Below are positions 26,201 to 34,541 of a stretch of DNA of 64,000 bases, piece by piece. The stretch spans positions 62,001 to 126,000 of the forward strand of contig NZ_JALJZW010000002.1 of NCBI RefSeq assembly GCF_024171495.1, read 5' to 3'. Each line of letters begins with the position of its first letter. Positions within the stretch are counted from its first letter, which is position 1. The position numbers were made by a program, and so were the translations under genes. The DNA comes from Deinococcus sp. HSC-46F16. Lineage in GTDB: Bacteria; Deinococcota; Deinococci; Deinococcales; Deinococcaceae. Under the pieces are notes generated by a model. It saw only the letters and a program-made list of their open reading frames with translations, was not told the DNA's origin and ran no database searches.

Positions 26201-27082
26201 ATGCAGGTTACGCTGCTCGAACTGCCCTACGACTCCGCCTGGGCGCACCGCCGTATGGGCGCCGGTCCCCGTCACCTTCTGGAAAACGGCCTAGAGCAGG
26301 ACCTACGAGAGCACCATGACCTGGACCTCCGCCGCCTCCAAACCTCCGGCGACCTCCCCACTGAGATTCACACCAGCTTCGCGCTCTACCGCCAACTCGC
26401 CCAGCAGGTGCAGGCCGCCCGGCAGCAGGGCCGTTACCCGCTCGCGCTGGCGGGCAACTGCGGTGCGGCGCTCGGAATGCTCGCGGGTCTTCAGAACGAC
26501 GCGCTGGGCGTGATCTGGCTGGACGCCCACGGTGACTTTCACACCCCTGAAACCACCAGCAGTGGCTTTCTGGACGGCATGGCGCTGGCGACGCTGACGG
26601 GCCAGGCCTGGCAGACGTTGGCGGCCTCCATCCCTGGGTTCCGGGCCATCGGGCCGCAACAGGTTCTCCACATCGGCGGGCAGGACCTGGAAGACCGGGA
26701 ACGCGAGGCGGCGGAGGCAGCAGGGATGCAGCTTGTCGCCGCGCAGACGATTCGGGAAGCGGGCGTGGCGGCGGCACTCGCGGATGCGCTCCAGGCTCTG
26801 CAAGGCGAGGTGCGGCAGGTCTACGTGCACGTCGATCTGGATGTCTTGGATGCTCAGGAGGTGGGGCCTGCCAACACGTATGCAACCGGGGGAGGGCTGA
26901 CCACTGCCCAGGTTCTGGCGATCTTGGACGGCGTGCAGCAGGTCTGTCCGCTGGTCGGCGCGTCGGTGGCCTCGTACGACCCGAGCGTGGATGCACAGGG
27001 CCGTGTGCTGGCCGCAGCTCGGCAGATTGCCGCCAAGCTGATCCCGGAGCGCCCGAGCCTATCAGGTCCTTCCTTGGTCTGA
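26201..27082 (+). CDS. Arginase/agmatinase-family ureohydrolase
   Basis: 293 residues from ATG 26201. Metal-site motifs are in order: LALAGNCGAALGML (the GGDHS position reads GNCG here, a known variant subgroup), VIWLDAHGDFHTPETTSSGFLDGMAL (Asp-x-His-x-Asp) and VYVHVDLDVLDAQE (Asp-x-Asp). The enzyme family cleaves guanidinium compounds to urea and an amine; the variant first motif makes the substrate uncertain. It is divergent from the arsR operon and followed by an AraC regulator. TATGCT lies 5 bases before the start, fitting a leaderless transcript. Confidence 0.85.
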   Translation: MQVTLLELPYDSAWAHRRMGAGPRHLLENGLEQDLREHHDLDLRRLQTSGDLPTEIHTSFALYRQLAQQVQAARQQGRYPLALAGNCGAALGMLAGLQNDALGVIWLDAHGDFHTPETTSSGFLDGMALATLTGQAWQTLAASIPGFRAIGPQQVLHIGGQDLEDREREAAEAAGMQLVAAQTIREAGVAAALADALQALQGEVRQVYVHVDLDVLDAQEVGPANTYATGGGLTTAQVLAILDGVQQVCPLVGASVASYDPSVDAQGRVLAAARQIAAKLIPERPSLSGPSLV

Positions 27083-27214
27083 GGACACCAATGCAAACGG
27101 CGAAGTCTGGGGATAGAGCAATCATACGCGTCGTCAGCCCAAGCGCCCGCAAACAGCCGTTCAGGTCTGGTTCTGCGGGTGGCATGATGGGCGCGTGCCT
27201 CCGCAGGTCTCCAC

Positions 27215-28051
27215 GTGACGCCCCCCGTCCGGGTGCAGAGCTGGCGCGCCCCCGAACTCGGCGGCGTTGACTTCCTGCACGGGAGCTTCACCACCCACGC
27301 CTTTGCCCGTCATACCCATGACACCTACAGCATCGGCCTGCTCGCCCAGGGGGCCATGACCTTCGAGTGCCGGGGAGCCACCCATACCCTGCGCCCCGGG
27401 TTCATCGGTTTGATTCACCCCGACGAGGTGCACACCGGGCACGCCGAGACCCGGGACGGCTGGACCTATCGCAACTTCTACCCGGACGCCGGGCTGCTGC
27501 GCGGCGCGTTCATGCCATCCGGGAGCCGAGCGGACAGGCTGCCCCGCCTCCCCGTCGTGATCCATGACCCCGTCCTCTTCCACGCGCTCGTGACTGCCTA
27601 CCGGGCCTTCGAGGAGCACGCGCCCAGCCTCGCGCGGGAGGCCCTGATGCGCGAGGCCCTCACGGACCTCGTCCTCCGGCACGCGTTGCGGCCCCCCACG
27701 TTGCCCACGGCAGGGCAAGAACCCCGCGCGCTGCACCTCGTGCGCACGGTCCTCGAAGACGACTTCGCGCGCAACGTCACCCTCGACGAACTCGCCCGCC
27801 TCGCCGGACTGAACCCGTACACGTTGCTGCGCGCCTTTCGCCGCGCTCACGGGCTGCCCCCCCACGCCTACCAGCTTCAGGTGCGGCTGCGGCACGCCAA
27901 ACGCTTCCTGCGAGGGGGTGAAACGGTCGCCCAGGCCGCACTGAGGGCGGGGTTTGCGGACCAAAGTCACTTCGGGCGGCACTTCCGCCGCACCTTCGGC
28001 GTGACTCCCGGGCAATACCGCCAGGGCGTCAAGAACGTTCTAGCCCCCTGA
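27215..28051 (+). CDS. AraC-family transcription regulator
   Basis: 278 residues from GTG 27215. The N-terminal cupin-like AraC-binding domain shows HTHDTYSIGLLAQGAMTFECRG and a GFIGLIHPDEVHTG loop typical of effector binding. The C-terminal double HTH (NVTLDELARLAGLNPYTLLRAFRRAHGLPPHAYQ and QAALRAGFADQSHFGRHFRRTFGVTPGQYR) is complete; these are cited as recognisable short motifs. It sits 26 bases before an EamA transporter gene and probably controls it, as is common for AraC/exporter pairs. Confidence 0.9.
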   Translation: MTPPVRVQSWRAPELGGVDFLHGSFTTHAFARHTHDTYSIGLLAQGAMTFECRGATHTLRPGFIGLIHPDEVHTGHAETRDGWTYRNFYPDAGLLRGAFMPSGSRADRLPRLPVVIHDPVLFHALVTAYRAFEEHAPSLAREALMREALTDLVLRHALRPPTLPTAGQEPRALHLVRTVLEDDFARNVTLDELARLAGLNPYTLLRAFRRAHGLPPHAYQLQVRLRHAKRFLRGGETVAQAALRAGFADQSHFGRHFRRTFGVTPGQYRQGVKNVLAP

Positions 28052-28076
28052 GGTTCGGGCACCCTAGCGTGCCGCC

Positions 28077-28988
28077 ATGCTGGTGACCCTCCCGGATGCG
28101 CACCGTGGCATCCTCGCCCGCGTGCAGCTCGCGCTCGCCATGCTGCTCGCAGGCAGCTCTGTCGTTCTCAGCAAGATCGTGGGCGCGAGCGTCCCGATCT
28201 ACCTTGCCAACACCCTGATCCTGTTGCCCGCTGTCGGCGTGTTGTGTCTCCTCACGTGGCGTTTCGAGGGACCCATGCGGGTTCCGCCGGGGGCCTGGCG
28301 CCCCTTGTTCCTGCAAGCCCTTCTCGGCATCGTCGGCTTCCGGGTCTTCCTCTTCTACGGCGTGCCCCTGACCTACGCCGCCTCGGCGGGCATTCTGACC
28401 AGTACGGTGCCCGCCGTAACGGCCCTGCTCGCCTGGATGGTGCTGCGCGAACGGCTGACCGTTCACGCCATCCTGGGCGTCCTTCTGACCGCCTTCGGCA
28501 TCCTCGTCTTGACGGTCCCCGGCGCCGCCATCAGTGAAGGGGCGAGGCCCCTGCTCGGGAGCGTGCTCGTGCTGGGGGCCGTGGTCGGAGAGGCGTCCTG
28601 GAATGTTCTGAGCCGACTGTCCGGCGCTCGCCTGAGACCCCTTACGGCCACGACGCTCGTGACGAGCCTGGCGCTCGTGCTGTTCCTCCCGCTCGGGCTC
28701 GTCGAGGCGACTACCTTCGACTTCGCGCGCCTCACCCCGGGGGCTGTTTTTGCCCTCGGGTACTACGCACTTGGGGCGACGGTGTTGGCGTACGTCCTGT
28801 GGTTCGCTGGAGTGCGTCATCTCAACGCGAGCACCGCCGCCGTGTACACCGGGTGGCTCCCGGTCAGCGCCGTGGCTCTCTCCGCCCTGCTGTTGGGCGA
28901 ACGACTCACCCTGTGGCACGCGCTCGGCCTCGCGTGTGTCCTGTGCGCGACCTTTGTCTTCGCGCGGCAAGGAGCTTCCTGTGATTGA
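28077..28988 (+). CDS. EamA/DMT-family membrane transporter
   Basis: 303 residues with about ten hydrophobic helices in two repeats (e.g. ALAMLLAGSSVVLSKIVG, TYAASAGILTSTVPAVTALLAW, YTGWLPVSAVALSALLLGERL), the hallmark of drug/metabolite transporters of the EamA type. The ATG follows TAGCGT by 6 bases, suggesting its own leaderless promoter. The stop overlaps the next gene's GTG start. It may export an amino acid or the substrate of the adjacent B3/4-domain protein. Confidence 0.88.
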   Translation: MLVTLPDAHRGILARVQLALAMLLAGSSVVLSKIVGASVPIYLANTLILLPAVGVLCLLTWRFEGPMRVPPGAWRPLFLQALLGIVGFRVFLFYGVPLTYAASAGILTSTVPAVTALLAWMVLRERLTVHAILGVLLTAFGILVLTVPGAAISEGARPLLGSVLVLGAVVGEASWNVLSRLSGARLRPLTATTLVTSLALVLFLPLGLVEATTFDFARLTPGAVFALGYYALGATVLAYVLWFAGVRHLNASTAAVYTGWLPVSAVALSALLLGERLTLWHALGLACVLCATFVFARQGASCD

Positions 28989-29673
28989 CATTATGACGAC
29001 CGACGCCTGGCACGACACTTTTCCCGGCGGGCACGTGGGCGTGCTCCTGATGGAGGGCATCGACAATACGGCGCCGAGTGCGGCGCTCGACGCGCGCAAG
29101 CGGGGGTTGGAAGAGAGGCTGCGCGCCCAGTTCGGCAATCTCTCCCGCCAAGATCTGCTCGAACTCGACATGCTCAGGGCGTACCGGGCGTATTACAAGC
29201 GGTTCGACCAGACGTATCACGTGCAAGGGCAACTGGAATCGGTCGTCCACAAGGGCAAATCCCTGCCAAACGTCAGCCCGCTGGTAGACGCGAGCTTTCT
29301 GGCGGAACTGGGCACGCTCGTGCTCACGGCCAGTCACGACGCGGACCGCCTGGTGTGGCCGCTGCGCATCGACGCGACGAGGGGCGGCGAGAGGTTCGAG
29401 GGCATGAACGGCAAGGTGCGGACGCTGCGGGCGAACGACATGATGATGGGGGATGAAGAAGGCGTTGTATGCACGATCCTGACTGGGCAGGATCGCCGCA
29501 CGCCCGTCATGGCGGCGAGCACCCGCGTGCTCTACGTGTGCTACGCGCCCCTGGGGGTGGGAGAGGCACGGGTGCGGAGCCAACTCTCGGCCATCCAGGA
29601 CAACGTGCGGCTGTTTGCGCCGGGGGCGACGACGGGGCGGCTGGAAATCTACGAAGCAGGCGTTCGTGGGTGA
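28981..29673 (+). CDS. B3/B4 (tRNA-binding) domain protein
   Basis: 230 residues from GTG 28981, chosen for the AAGGAG 6 bases upstream and 8-base overlap with the transporter. Sequence such as LRAYRAYYKRFDQTYHVQGQ, SLPNVSPLVDASFLAELGTLVLTASHD and VVCTILTGQDRRTPV fits free-standing B3/B4 domains of phenylalanyl-tRNA synthetase beta. Stand-alone versions are of uncertain function, with tRNA or aminoacyl editing suggested. Translational coupling to an EamA exporter suggests a joint role in handling an amino acid. Confidence 0.8.
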   Translation: MIDIMTTDAWHDTFPGGHVGVLLMEGIDNTAPSAALDARKRGLEERLRAQFGNLSRQDLLELDMLRAYRAYYKRFDQTYHVQGQLESVVHKGKSLPNVSPLVDASFLAELGTLVLTASHDADRLVWPLRIDATRGGERFEGMNGKVRTLRANDMMMGDEEGVVCTILTGQDRRTPVMAASTRVLYVCYAPLGVGEARVRSQLSAIQDNVRLFAPGATTGRLEIYEAGVRG

Positions 29674-29844
29674 ATACCGGGCTCGTCCCTCTCCCTGGAG
29701 TTCGCCCTTGCTTGCTCGCCCATACCTTTGGCCGCTTGTGCTTCTGGCCAGGGCAGCAATCAGGGCTTAACAGACATTTTCGGGCGTTGGGGGTAGAACG
29801 CGGCGTTTATCCCCTCGAAACGCTGCCTTACGCGCGCCCGGCTT

Positions 29845-29992
29845 TTACAGTTGTTCCCGTAAACAGTCGGCGGTCGCGCGATGGCGTTGGGCTTTGGCCC
29901 GGTTTCCACAGTCTTTCATGCTGCACCAGCGGCGGCAACCCGCTTGATATGACATCGAGAAAGAGCCAGCCACATCTGCGGTTACCGGCACA
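29845..29992 (-). pseudogene. CGNR zinc-finger regulator remnant
   Basis: The minus strand keeps RRCGWLFLDVISSG in one frame and GCRRWCSMKDCGNRAKAQRHRA in the next, ending at TAA 29845-29847. Together they are the C-terminal zinc-finger region of CGNR proteins (CGW-F-D-S, RRWCSM, CGNR), split by a single-base frameshift. The N-terminal two thirds of the gene are gone, apparently lost where the recombinase remnant begins. Confidence 0.75.
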
Positions 29993-30177
29993 CTCCCCCA
30001 CCTGTTCCGGCATCAGATGTTGACCTTCCTGACGGGTGAAAAGCTGTCGGACGCGCAGATTCAGCTTTTGGGCGGTCACGCCAGCAAGAGGAGTCTGGAT
30101 GTTGACCAGCCCCTCTCGCTGGAAGCGTGAACCAGGCCTACCAACAGGCTGTCAAGCGACTGGAGCTTGGATCGTAA
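29990..30177 (+). pseudogene. Inactive C-terminal remnant of a tyrosine recombinase
   Basis: The plus frame reads HLFRHQMLTFLTGEKLSDAQIQLLGGHASKRSLDVDQPLSLEA, then a stop at 30128, and continues in another frame as VNQAYQQAVKRLELGS. The pattern is box II (His-x-x-Arg), GGH and the end of a Tn3-associated tyrosine recombinase. The nucleophilic Tyr position (DVYQ) reads DVDQ and one base is missing before VNQAY, so it cannot be active. It lies 18 bases from a transposon-like end, as in the neighbouring intact element. Confidence 0.8.
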
Positions 30178-30194
30178 GAGGTTGGCCCCAGAAC

Positions 30195-30238
30195 TGCCGT
30201 GTCAGACGACGAAATTCGCTTAGCGGTGTAAAATTTCC
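30195..30238 (-). repeat. Right end of second Tn3-like element
   Basis: Read on the minus strand it starts GGAAATTTTACACCGCTAAG and ends TCTGACACGGCA. Thirty of 44 positions equal the left end at 19926, without gaps. It lacks the terminal GGGG. Confidence 0.6.
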
Positions 30239-30276
30239 GAATCCTGTCGGAACCCCAACATGGGTGAAGGAGCCTC

Positions 30277-31059
30277 TCAGTGATCTGTGCGGTGGACGGC
30301 GCCCTGGGGATCTACCCAGACCGCTTCGGCTGGCCGTTTCGGATTCACGGCAATGAGCAGGGCGGCTTCATCTGAAATACGCGTCCAGGCGTTGCCCTGC
30401 TGCCGCCACACCCCGCTTTTCCCACCTACCCACAGGGCACCGTCGGCAGCCACGCTGAGCGTGGTGGGCTGAGCTTCCGGCGTTTGCAGGGCGGTGAAGG
30501 ACTTTCCGCTGTTCGTGGAGCGCCAGAGGCCGGCACGAGCAGACAGGGCGTACAGGGTGCCTTTCGGACCTGCAGCGAGCTTCATCACGTCCGGCGGGAG
30601 CTTCTGCGCCGTGAGTGGTCTCCAGGTTGCGCCACTATCCGTGCTGCCATACAGGCCAGTCCCAGCTTCCCAGGCGTAGTGGCGTGCGGCGTTCCCAGGG
30701 TCCACGGCGTACCCATGCAGGTCCTTGCCACCCAGGCCTTTGGGCGTGCGGTTCATCCACCGCTTTCTGTCTGGCGAGGTCGCGTACACACCGTGCCCGG
30801 CCAGGATGATGCTCCTGCCCGCCAACTGGAGGTTCATGGCGTCGAAATCGGGCTTGTCGAATAGCTTTTTCCAGGTGGAGCCCTGGTCAGGACTGACCTG
30901 CACGCCGTCATGGTGACCGAACAGGAGGCGGCCGTCGGGGAGCCACAACAGCGCGTGGGCGTCACGGGCGCGGAGCTGACCCACCGGTTTTCCTTCGTTG
31001 CCATGTGCGCTGGCGGCCGACAGAGTCAGGGTCGCCAGCAGGATGAGGATTCGCTTCAC
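30277..31059 (-). CDS. Secreted BNR/sortilin-repeat (Vps10-like) protein
   Basis: 260 residues with a signal peptide at 1-19 (ILILLATLTLSAASA). Repeated Asp-box motifs (SPDQGSTWKKL, STDSGATWRPL, STNSGKSFTAL) mark a BNR beta-propeller like the F510_1955 family. Such proteins often lie beside DUF3105 and DUF305 genes in metal-related clusters. The last residues (VDPQGAVHRTDH) stop where one would expect another Asp box, so the C-terminus may have been trimmed; the degenerate transposon end lies 38 bases downstream. Confidence 0.8.
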   Translation of the reverse strand: MKRILILLATLTLSAASAHGNEGKPVGQLRARDAHALLWLPDGRLLFGHHDGVQVSPDQGSTWKKLFDKPDFDAMNLQLAGRSIILAGHGVYATSPDRKRWMNRTPKGLGGKDLHGYAVDPGNAARHYAWEAGTGLYGSTDSGATWRPLTAQKLPPDVMKLAAGPKGTLYALSARAGLWRSTNSGKSFTALQTPEAQPTTLSVAADGALWVGGKSGVWRQQGNAWTRISDEAALLIAVNPKRPAEAVWVDPQGAVHRTDH

Positions 31060-31187
31060 GGGGACAGCCTGTCAGAGCTCTGTTCAGGTTCGGTAAGCAC
31101 CGGGTGGTGCTGCGCTGCGCAGGACGTCGTCCAGGCTGCGCCCAGCTTTACCAGAATTGAACAGTTGCTCCCTAGCGTGGGCACGTC

Positions 31188-31739
31188 ATGAACACTCGCA
31201 GAACGTCCAACGAGACCTTCACTTCGGCGCCACCACGCCGTACTCCCTGGGTTGGGGTCCTGGTGGGGGCCCTCGTGCTGGGGCTGATCGGGGGGACCTG
31301 GTGGTCGCGTTCCGGCGGCGAAGCTGGAGGGATGGGCCAGACGTTTCCCAATCAGGGCCAGGAACACATCGCCGTCGGTGCCCAGCACCCCGCGTACAAT
31401 TCCTTCCCTGCCACGAGTGGCTGGCATTACGCTCAGCCCCAGCCCTGGGGGACCTTCGTGTATGAAATCGCGCCGGAGGCGCTGGTGCACAACCTGGAGC
31501 ACGGTGGCGTGGTCATTCAGTACAATCCGTCGCTCCTGAAGCAGGACGTCGGGCAACTGGAGGCCATTCAGCGGCGCTTCCCGAACAAGACCGTCGTGGC
31601 ACCCAACTCGCAACTCGAAGTCCCGCTGGCCCTGACCGCCTGGCGCCGGCTGTACACCCTGGACACGTTGGATGAGGCGAACATCGTCGAGTTTATTGAG
31701 CGGTACAAGAACCGTGCTCCTGAACGCTTCCCTGACTGA
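31188..31739 (+). CDS. DUF3105 membrane-anchored protein
   Basis: 183 residues with one transmembrane segment at about 20-40 (WVGVLVGALVLGLIGGTWW) and an extracytoplasmic domain containing SGWHYAQPQPWG, LVHNLEHGGVVIQYNP and VALTAW-like sequence. These are the DUF3105 signatures (HNLEHG). The family is common in Deinococcus and actinobacteria near copper or oxidase-assembly genes; no biochemical activity is established. The ATG lies just after TAGCGT, suggesting a leaderless message, divergent from the BNR gene. A second DUF3105 gene occurs at 46932. Confidence 0.88.
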   Translation: MNTRRTSNETFTSAPPRRTPWVGVLVGALVLGLIGGTWWSRSGGEAGGMGQTFPNQGQEHIAVGAQHPAYNSFPATSGWHYAQPQPWGTFVYEIAPEALVHNLEHGGVVIQYNPSLLKQDVGQLEAIQRRFPNKTVVAPNSQLEVPLALTAWRRLYTLDTLDEANIVEFIERYKNRAPERFPD

Positions 31740-31961
31740 ACCCCGTTGAACAAGGGGGCTGCGGCCCAACACCAAGGTGCTGTAGTCCCTCGTTGGGCAA
31801 CCCCCTCCGGAATTCATCCGCGTTCCGCTGACCGGTCGGGCGTCCCACCTGGAGCAGTCGCCAGACGCGAACTTCTGCGCGTCGTGGGGCACCCTGCGGC
31901 GAGGAAACCGATGGGCCGAACGTGCGCAAGCATATGGGTGAACTGGTCAACCGCGCAGCGG

Positions 31962-32582
31962 TCAGTTCACGGGCCGTCTGCGGGTCCGCCACAGACCGGC
32001 ACGCCGGAAATCGCGTCCGTACAGCAGGGTCATGCCGGCGCAGAAGGCCGCAGCAAACCACGCGTGACCAAACCAGAGACTGTCGACGATAACCAGGCCG
32101 CAAATGACCAGCTCTGCCCGCCACACCCAGTCGGGCAGTCGCCCAGCTGGAAACCAGGGCGGATCAAAAGACCGGCGCCCCAAGGCGGGGCCGAGGAGAA
32201 GGACCAGGACGGCCACGGCAACCAGTGCCCCCGTATCACCTTCGGACCAGGCACGGCGAGTGCCTTCGGGCACCCCGACCAGGAGGCTGATGCGGGCCAG
32301 CCAGATGAAGATCGGCTGGAGTCGGTCCAGGAGGCTGTTCAGGAGTGGCGCACGTGCAATGCGCAGGCAGCTCAGGGCGTACCCGAACTTGCTCCATTTC
32401 CCTGGGAGTTGATCCAGGATCGCCAGCCACTCGTGTTCACGTTCTGGAGCGCGTGTGGAGAGGGAGCGGGCGGCGCGCTTCACCATGGTGTCCGAGAGGC
32501 GGGGAAGCCAATCGGTGATCTCCCCCAGGGCTGCCGCGAGGATCACGCTGAGAAGGAGTTCCGGCCAGTTGAGGTCAGGCAC
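31962..32582 (-). CDS. Membrane protein paired with PadR regulator
   Basis: 206 residues from GTG 32582, overlapping the PadR stop by 8 bases. N-terminal soluble part (DWLPRLSDTMVKRAARSL, EWLAILDQLPGKWSKFGYALSCLRIAR) followed by three to four hydrophobic helices (LISLLVGVP region, ALVAVAVLVLLLGPALG, AELVICGLVIVDSLWF, FAAAFCAGMTLLYG). PadR genes often overlap a membrane partner of this sort, thought to be a regulated or anti-sigma-like protein. Precise role unknown. Confidence 0.7.
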   Translation of the reverse strand: MPDLNWPELLLSVILAAALGEITDWLPRLSDTMVKRAARSLSTRAPEREHEWLAILDQLPGKWSKFGYALSCLRIARAPLLNSLLDRLQPIFIWLARISLLVGVPEGTRRAWSEGDTGALVAVAVLVLLLGPALGRRSFDPPWFPAGRLPDWVWRAELVICGLVIVDSLWFGHAWFAAAFCAGMTLLYGRDFRRAGLWRTRRRPVN

Positions 32583-32886
32583 GCGCTACACCAGCGAGGC
32601 CTGAAGGAAACAGCGCGGCGCGTGCGGTTTCGAAGGTCCTGATCCCTTCACCCGTGAGGGTGTAAAAGCGCCTCGGGCGCCGACCAGCCACCCGCGGATC
32701 GATCTCCTCCCAGCAGGCCTGAATGAGCTTCAGGTCCTCCAGCTTGTCCAGGATGGGGTACAGCGTGCCGTTCCCGATCCCAGTGGCCCGGCTCAAGCTC
32801 AGACCGTACTGCTGCCCAGTCGTGTCGCTGTACAGGACGGCCATGACCTTCATGGCATTCATGTTGATCTGTGGGCCGGGGGGCAT
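32575..32886 (-). CDS. PadR-family transcription regulator
   Basis: 103 residues from ATG 32886 (GTG 32943 would add 19). The core MKVMAVLYSD, QYGLSLSRATGIGNGTLYPILDKLEDLKLIQA, RRPRRFYTLTGEGIRTFETA is a typical PadR winged helix with the YPIL-L motif. It is followed by an overlapping membrane-protein gene. Such pairs respond to membrane or small-molecule stress. The gene lies just downstream of repA, so read-through from repA is possible. Confidence 0.85.
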   Translation of the reverse strand: MPPGPQINMNAMKVMAVLYSDTTGQQYGLSLSRATGIGNGTLYPILDKLEDLKLIQACWEEIDPRVAGRRPRRFYTLTGEGIRTFETARAALFPSGLAGVARA

Positions 32887-32991
32887 GTCGGCATCTTCGA
32901 CTATGGGGGGCAGCTTGTCAACCACCGGACTCGGGAGGGCCACAGGGAGCGATCCGGGCTGTACGGGAGACTGGCCCCCTGCTCTGCTGGG

Positions 32992-34431
32992 TCAGGCGCT
33001 GGCGCCTGCGCTGCTGTGTGCCATCAGGGTGTCCTTGAGGTTGTCCATGAAGGCCTGCAGGGTCAGCGTGGCGACGGCCGCGTTGGCTTCACTGAGCAGC
33101 ACACTGGCTTCCAGGTCGCCGGAGCAGCAGCTGGCTTCGAGGACTTTCCAGAGGTCTGCTCCGAGGGGGCGTTGCAGCAGGAGTCGCAGGGCACTGCGGT
33201 GAACGGCCCACTGCTCGTCTGGAGGAAGCTGGAGTTGCGAGCGGCGCAGTGCTTCGAATTCCTGCTCGGCTTCTTTCTCCGATTCAGCGGTTTTTGGTGT
33301 TCTCGAACCGGGCACCTGCGTCTCACGGGAGGGCTTGGGCGGAGCGTAGGCGTACTTCCCGCTTTCATCCACCAGGATGTCCCAGGCGTACGCCCCGCGG
33401 CTCTTTCTGAAGCGGGTGGTGCTGGCCAGGATGCCTTCGGCCATCGCGACCCGCTCACGAACCCGGCCCGGGCCGTGCTTACGCACGTACGCGCGTGCCT
33501 GGGTGTCGGTGATGCCCAGGGCCTTGATCCGTCCGACGAGCTCGAGTTGTTCGACGGTGAGCGGGTAATCCGGGCGCTGGGGGTTGAACACGTACTTCAC
33601 GCGCTGCTTGGACCCGCGACCGGAGAAGGTGGCGCTCTGGAGGAATTCGCTGGCGATCAGCTCCTCGTGGATCGGCACGATGGTCCGCCGAATGCTGTCC
33701 GGACGCAGGTTGATCAGCCGGAGCAGTTGCCCCAACTCGATCAGGTCGTACTCGAGGAATCCTTGCGCGGCGGTATGCGGGTCGCTGTACCACAAGGTGT
33801 CGAGTAGACGGAAGAGGGTCCGGCTCTGGCTGCCGGACAGTTTCAGCATGAAGTCCAAGTCGAATGGCCGGACCCTGGGAGAAGAGAGGCTGGCGGCGAC
33901 CACCTTGTCCAGGGTGATCTTGAGTTTGGTCCCGGCGCCGAAGCTCTTGAGATTCAGGTGACGGGCTTGGCCCTGAATCTCTTCGATGCGCTCCAGGAAG
34001 CGGAACGTCACGCGTCTGGCTGTGCCGCCCGGGTGGTCGAGCCAGCCAGCAATCTTGTAGAGGGTGCCGGACAGCCGGGTGAGGCTGTCATGCATGATCC
34101 GGTAGTTCTGGCTGCTGTCGGTGCGCCCGAGCATGCGCAGGAGTTCGTACGCGCTGCAGTGCACGGCGTTGTCCTTGGGTTGGCCCTGCTCGAGGTAGAG
34201 GTTGCTGAGCACCAGCATCATGTCGTTGTCCGGACCGTGGGGAAACCCGTAGGAGTTGCCCAGGCACTCCACGTGCATCTGGCGCCCTGCGATCTCGAAG
34301 GAGTGTTCCCAACTCGTTTCACCAGGCTTCAGGCGGGTGAGGCAACTGATCAGGGACGCTTCCGCCAGATTCAGGTCGTCGAACTTGGATCGCAGAACCG
34401 GGGCGCTGGACGACGTCATTTGCTCAACCAT
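32992..34431 (-). CDS. repA: Plasmid replication initiator RepA
   Basis: 479 residues from ATG 34431. It has the two-winged-helix layout of RepA/Rep initiators of Deinococcus plasmids: FEIAGRQMHVECLGNSYGFPHGPDNDMMLVLSNLYLEQGQP near the N-terminus, a central YELLRMLGR and TLYKIAGWLDH, then FMLKLSGSQSRTLFRLLDTLWY. A helical C-terminal part follows. Initiators of this kind bind iterons to open the origin; nine iterons lie at 34542-34825, immediately upstream of the start. This makes the window part of an autonomously replicating plasmid. No frameshift is seen. Confidence 0.88.
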   Translation of the reverse strand: MVEQMTSSSAPVLRSKFDDLNLAEASLISCLTRLKPGETSWEHSFEIAGRQMHVECLGNSYGFPHGPDNDMMLVLSNLYLEQGQPKDNAVHCSAYELLRMLGRTDSSQNYRIMHDSLTRLSGTLYKIAGWLDHPGGTARRVTFRFLERIEEIQGQARHLNLKSFGAGTKLKITLDKVVAASLSSPRVRPFDLDFMLKLSGSQSRTLFRLLDTLWYSDPHTAAQGFLEYDLIELGQLLRLINLRPDSIRRTIVPIHEELIASEFLQSATFSGRGSKQRVKYVFNPQRPDYPLTVEQLELVGRIKALGITDTQARAYVRKHGPGRVRERVAMAEGILASTTRFRKSRGAYAWDILVDESGKYAYAPPKPSRETQVPGSRTPKTAESEKEAEQEFEALRRSQLQLPPDEQWAVHRSALRLLLQRPLGADLWKVLEASCCSGDLEASVLLSEANAAVATLTLQAFMDNLKDTLMAHSSAGASA

Positions 34432-34541
34432 AACACGATGGTTGATCAAGATCTTAAAGAAAAGAGATAAATAGTAAAAGAAGAATCTTCTTCAGGACAG
34501 TAGAAGAGGTGCTTTACTGCACGGCATTTTTCTTTTAAACC

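Larger units (their letters stand above)
19926..30239. mobile_element. Second, degenerate Tn3-like element with sugar-utilisation and arginase-like cargo
   Basis: A complete Tn3 transposase gene ends 2 bases inside a 44-bp end (19926-19969, starting GGGGAC). A related inverted end lies at 30195-30238: 30 of 44 bases match, with blocks TTTACACCG, TAAG and TCTGACACGGCA aligned without gaps. A dead tyrosine recombinase sits just inside the right end, as in the neighbouring intact element. Between them are an ArsR/alpha-glucosidase/MFS operon and arginase-like, AraC, EamA and B3/4-domain genes. The ends differ, the right one lacks GGGG, and no 5-bp duplication is seen, so either the element is old or the two ends come from different elements. 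Confidence 0.6.

Noticed and set aside
31056..31892. 278-codon minus-strand frame across the DUF3105 gene
   Set aside because: Antisense to DUF3105 with no recognisable domain.
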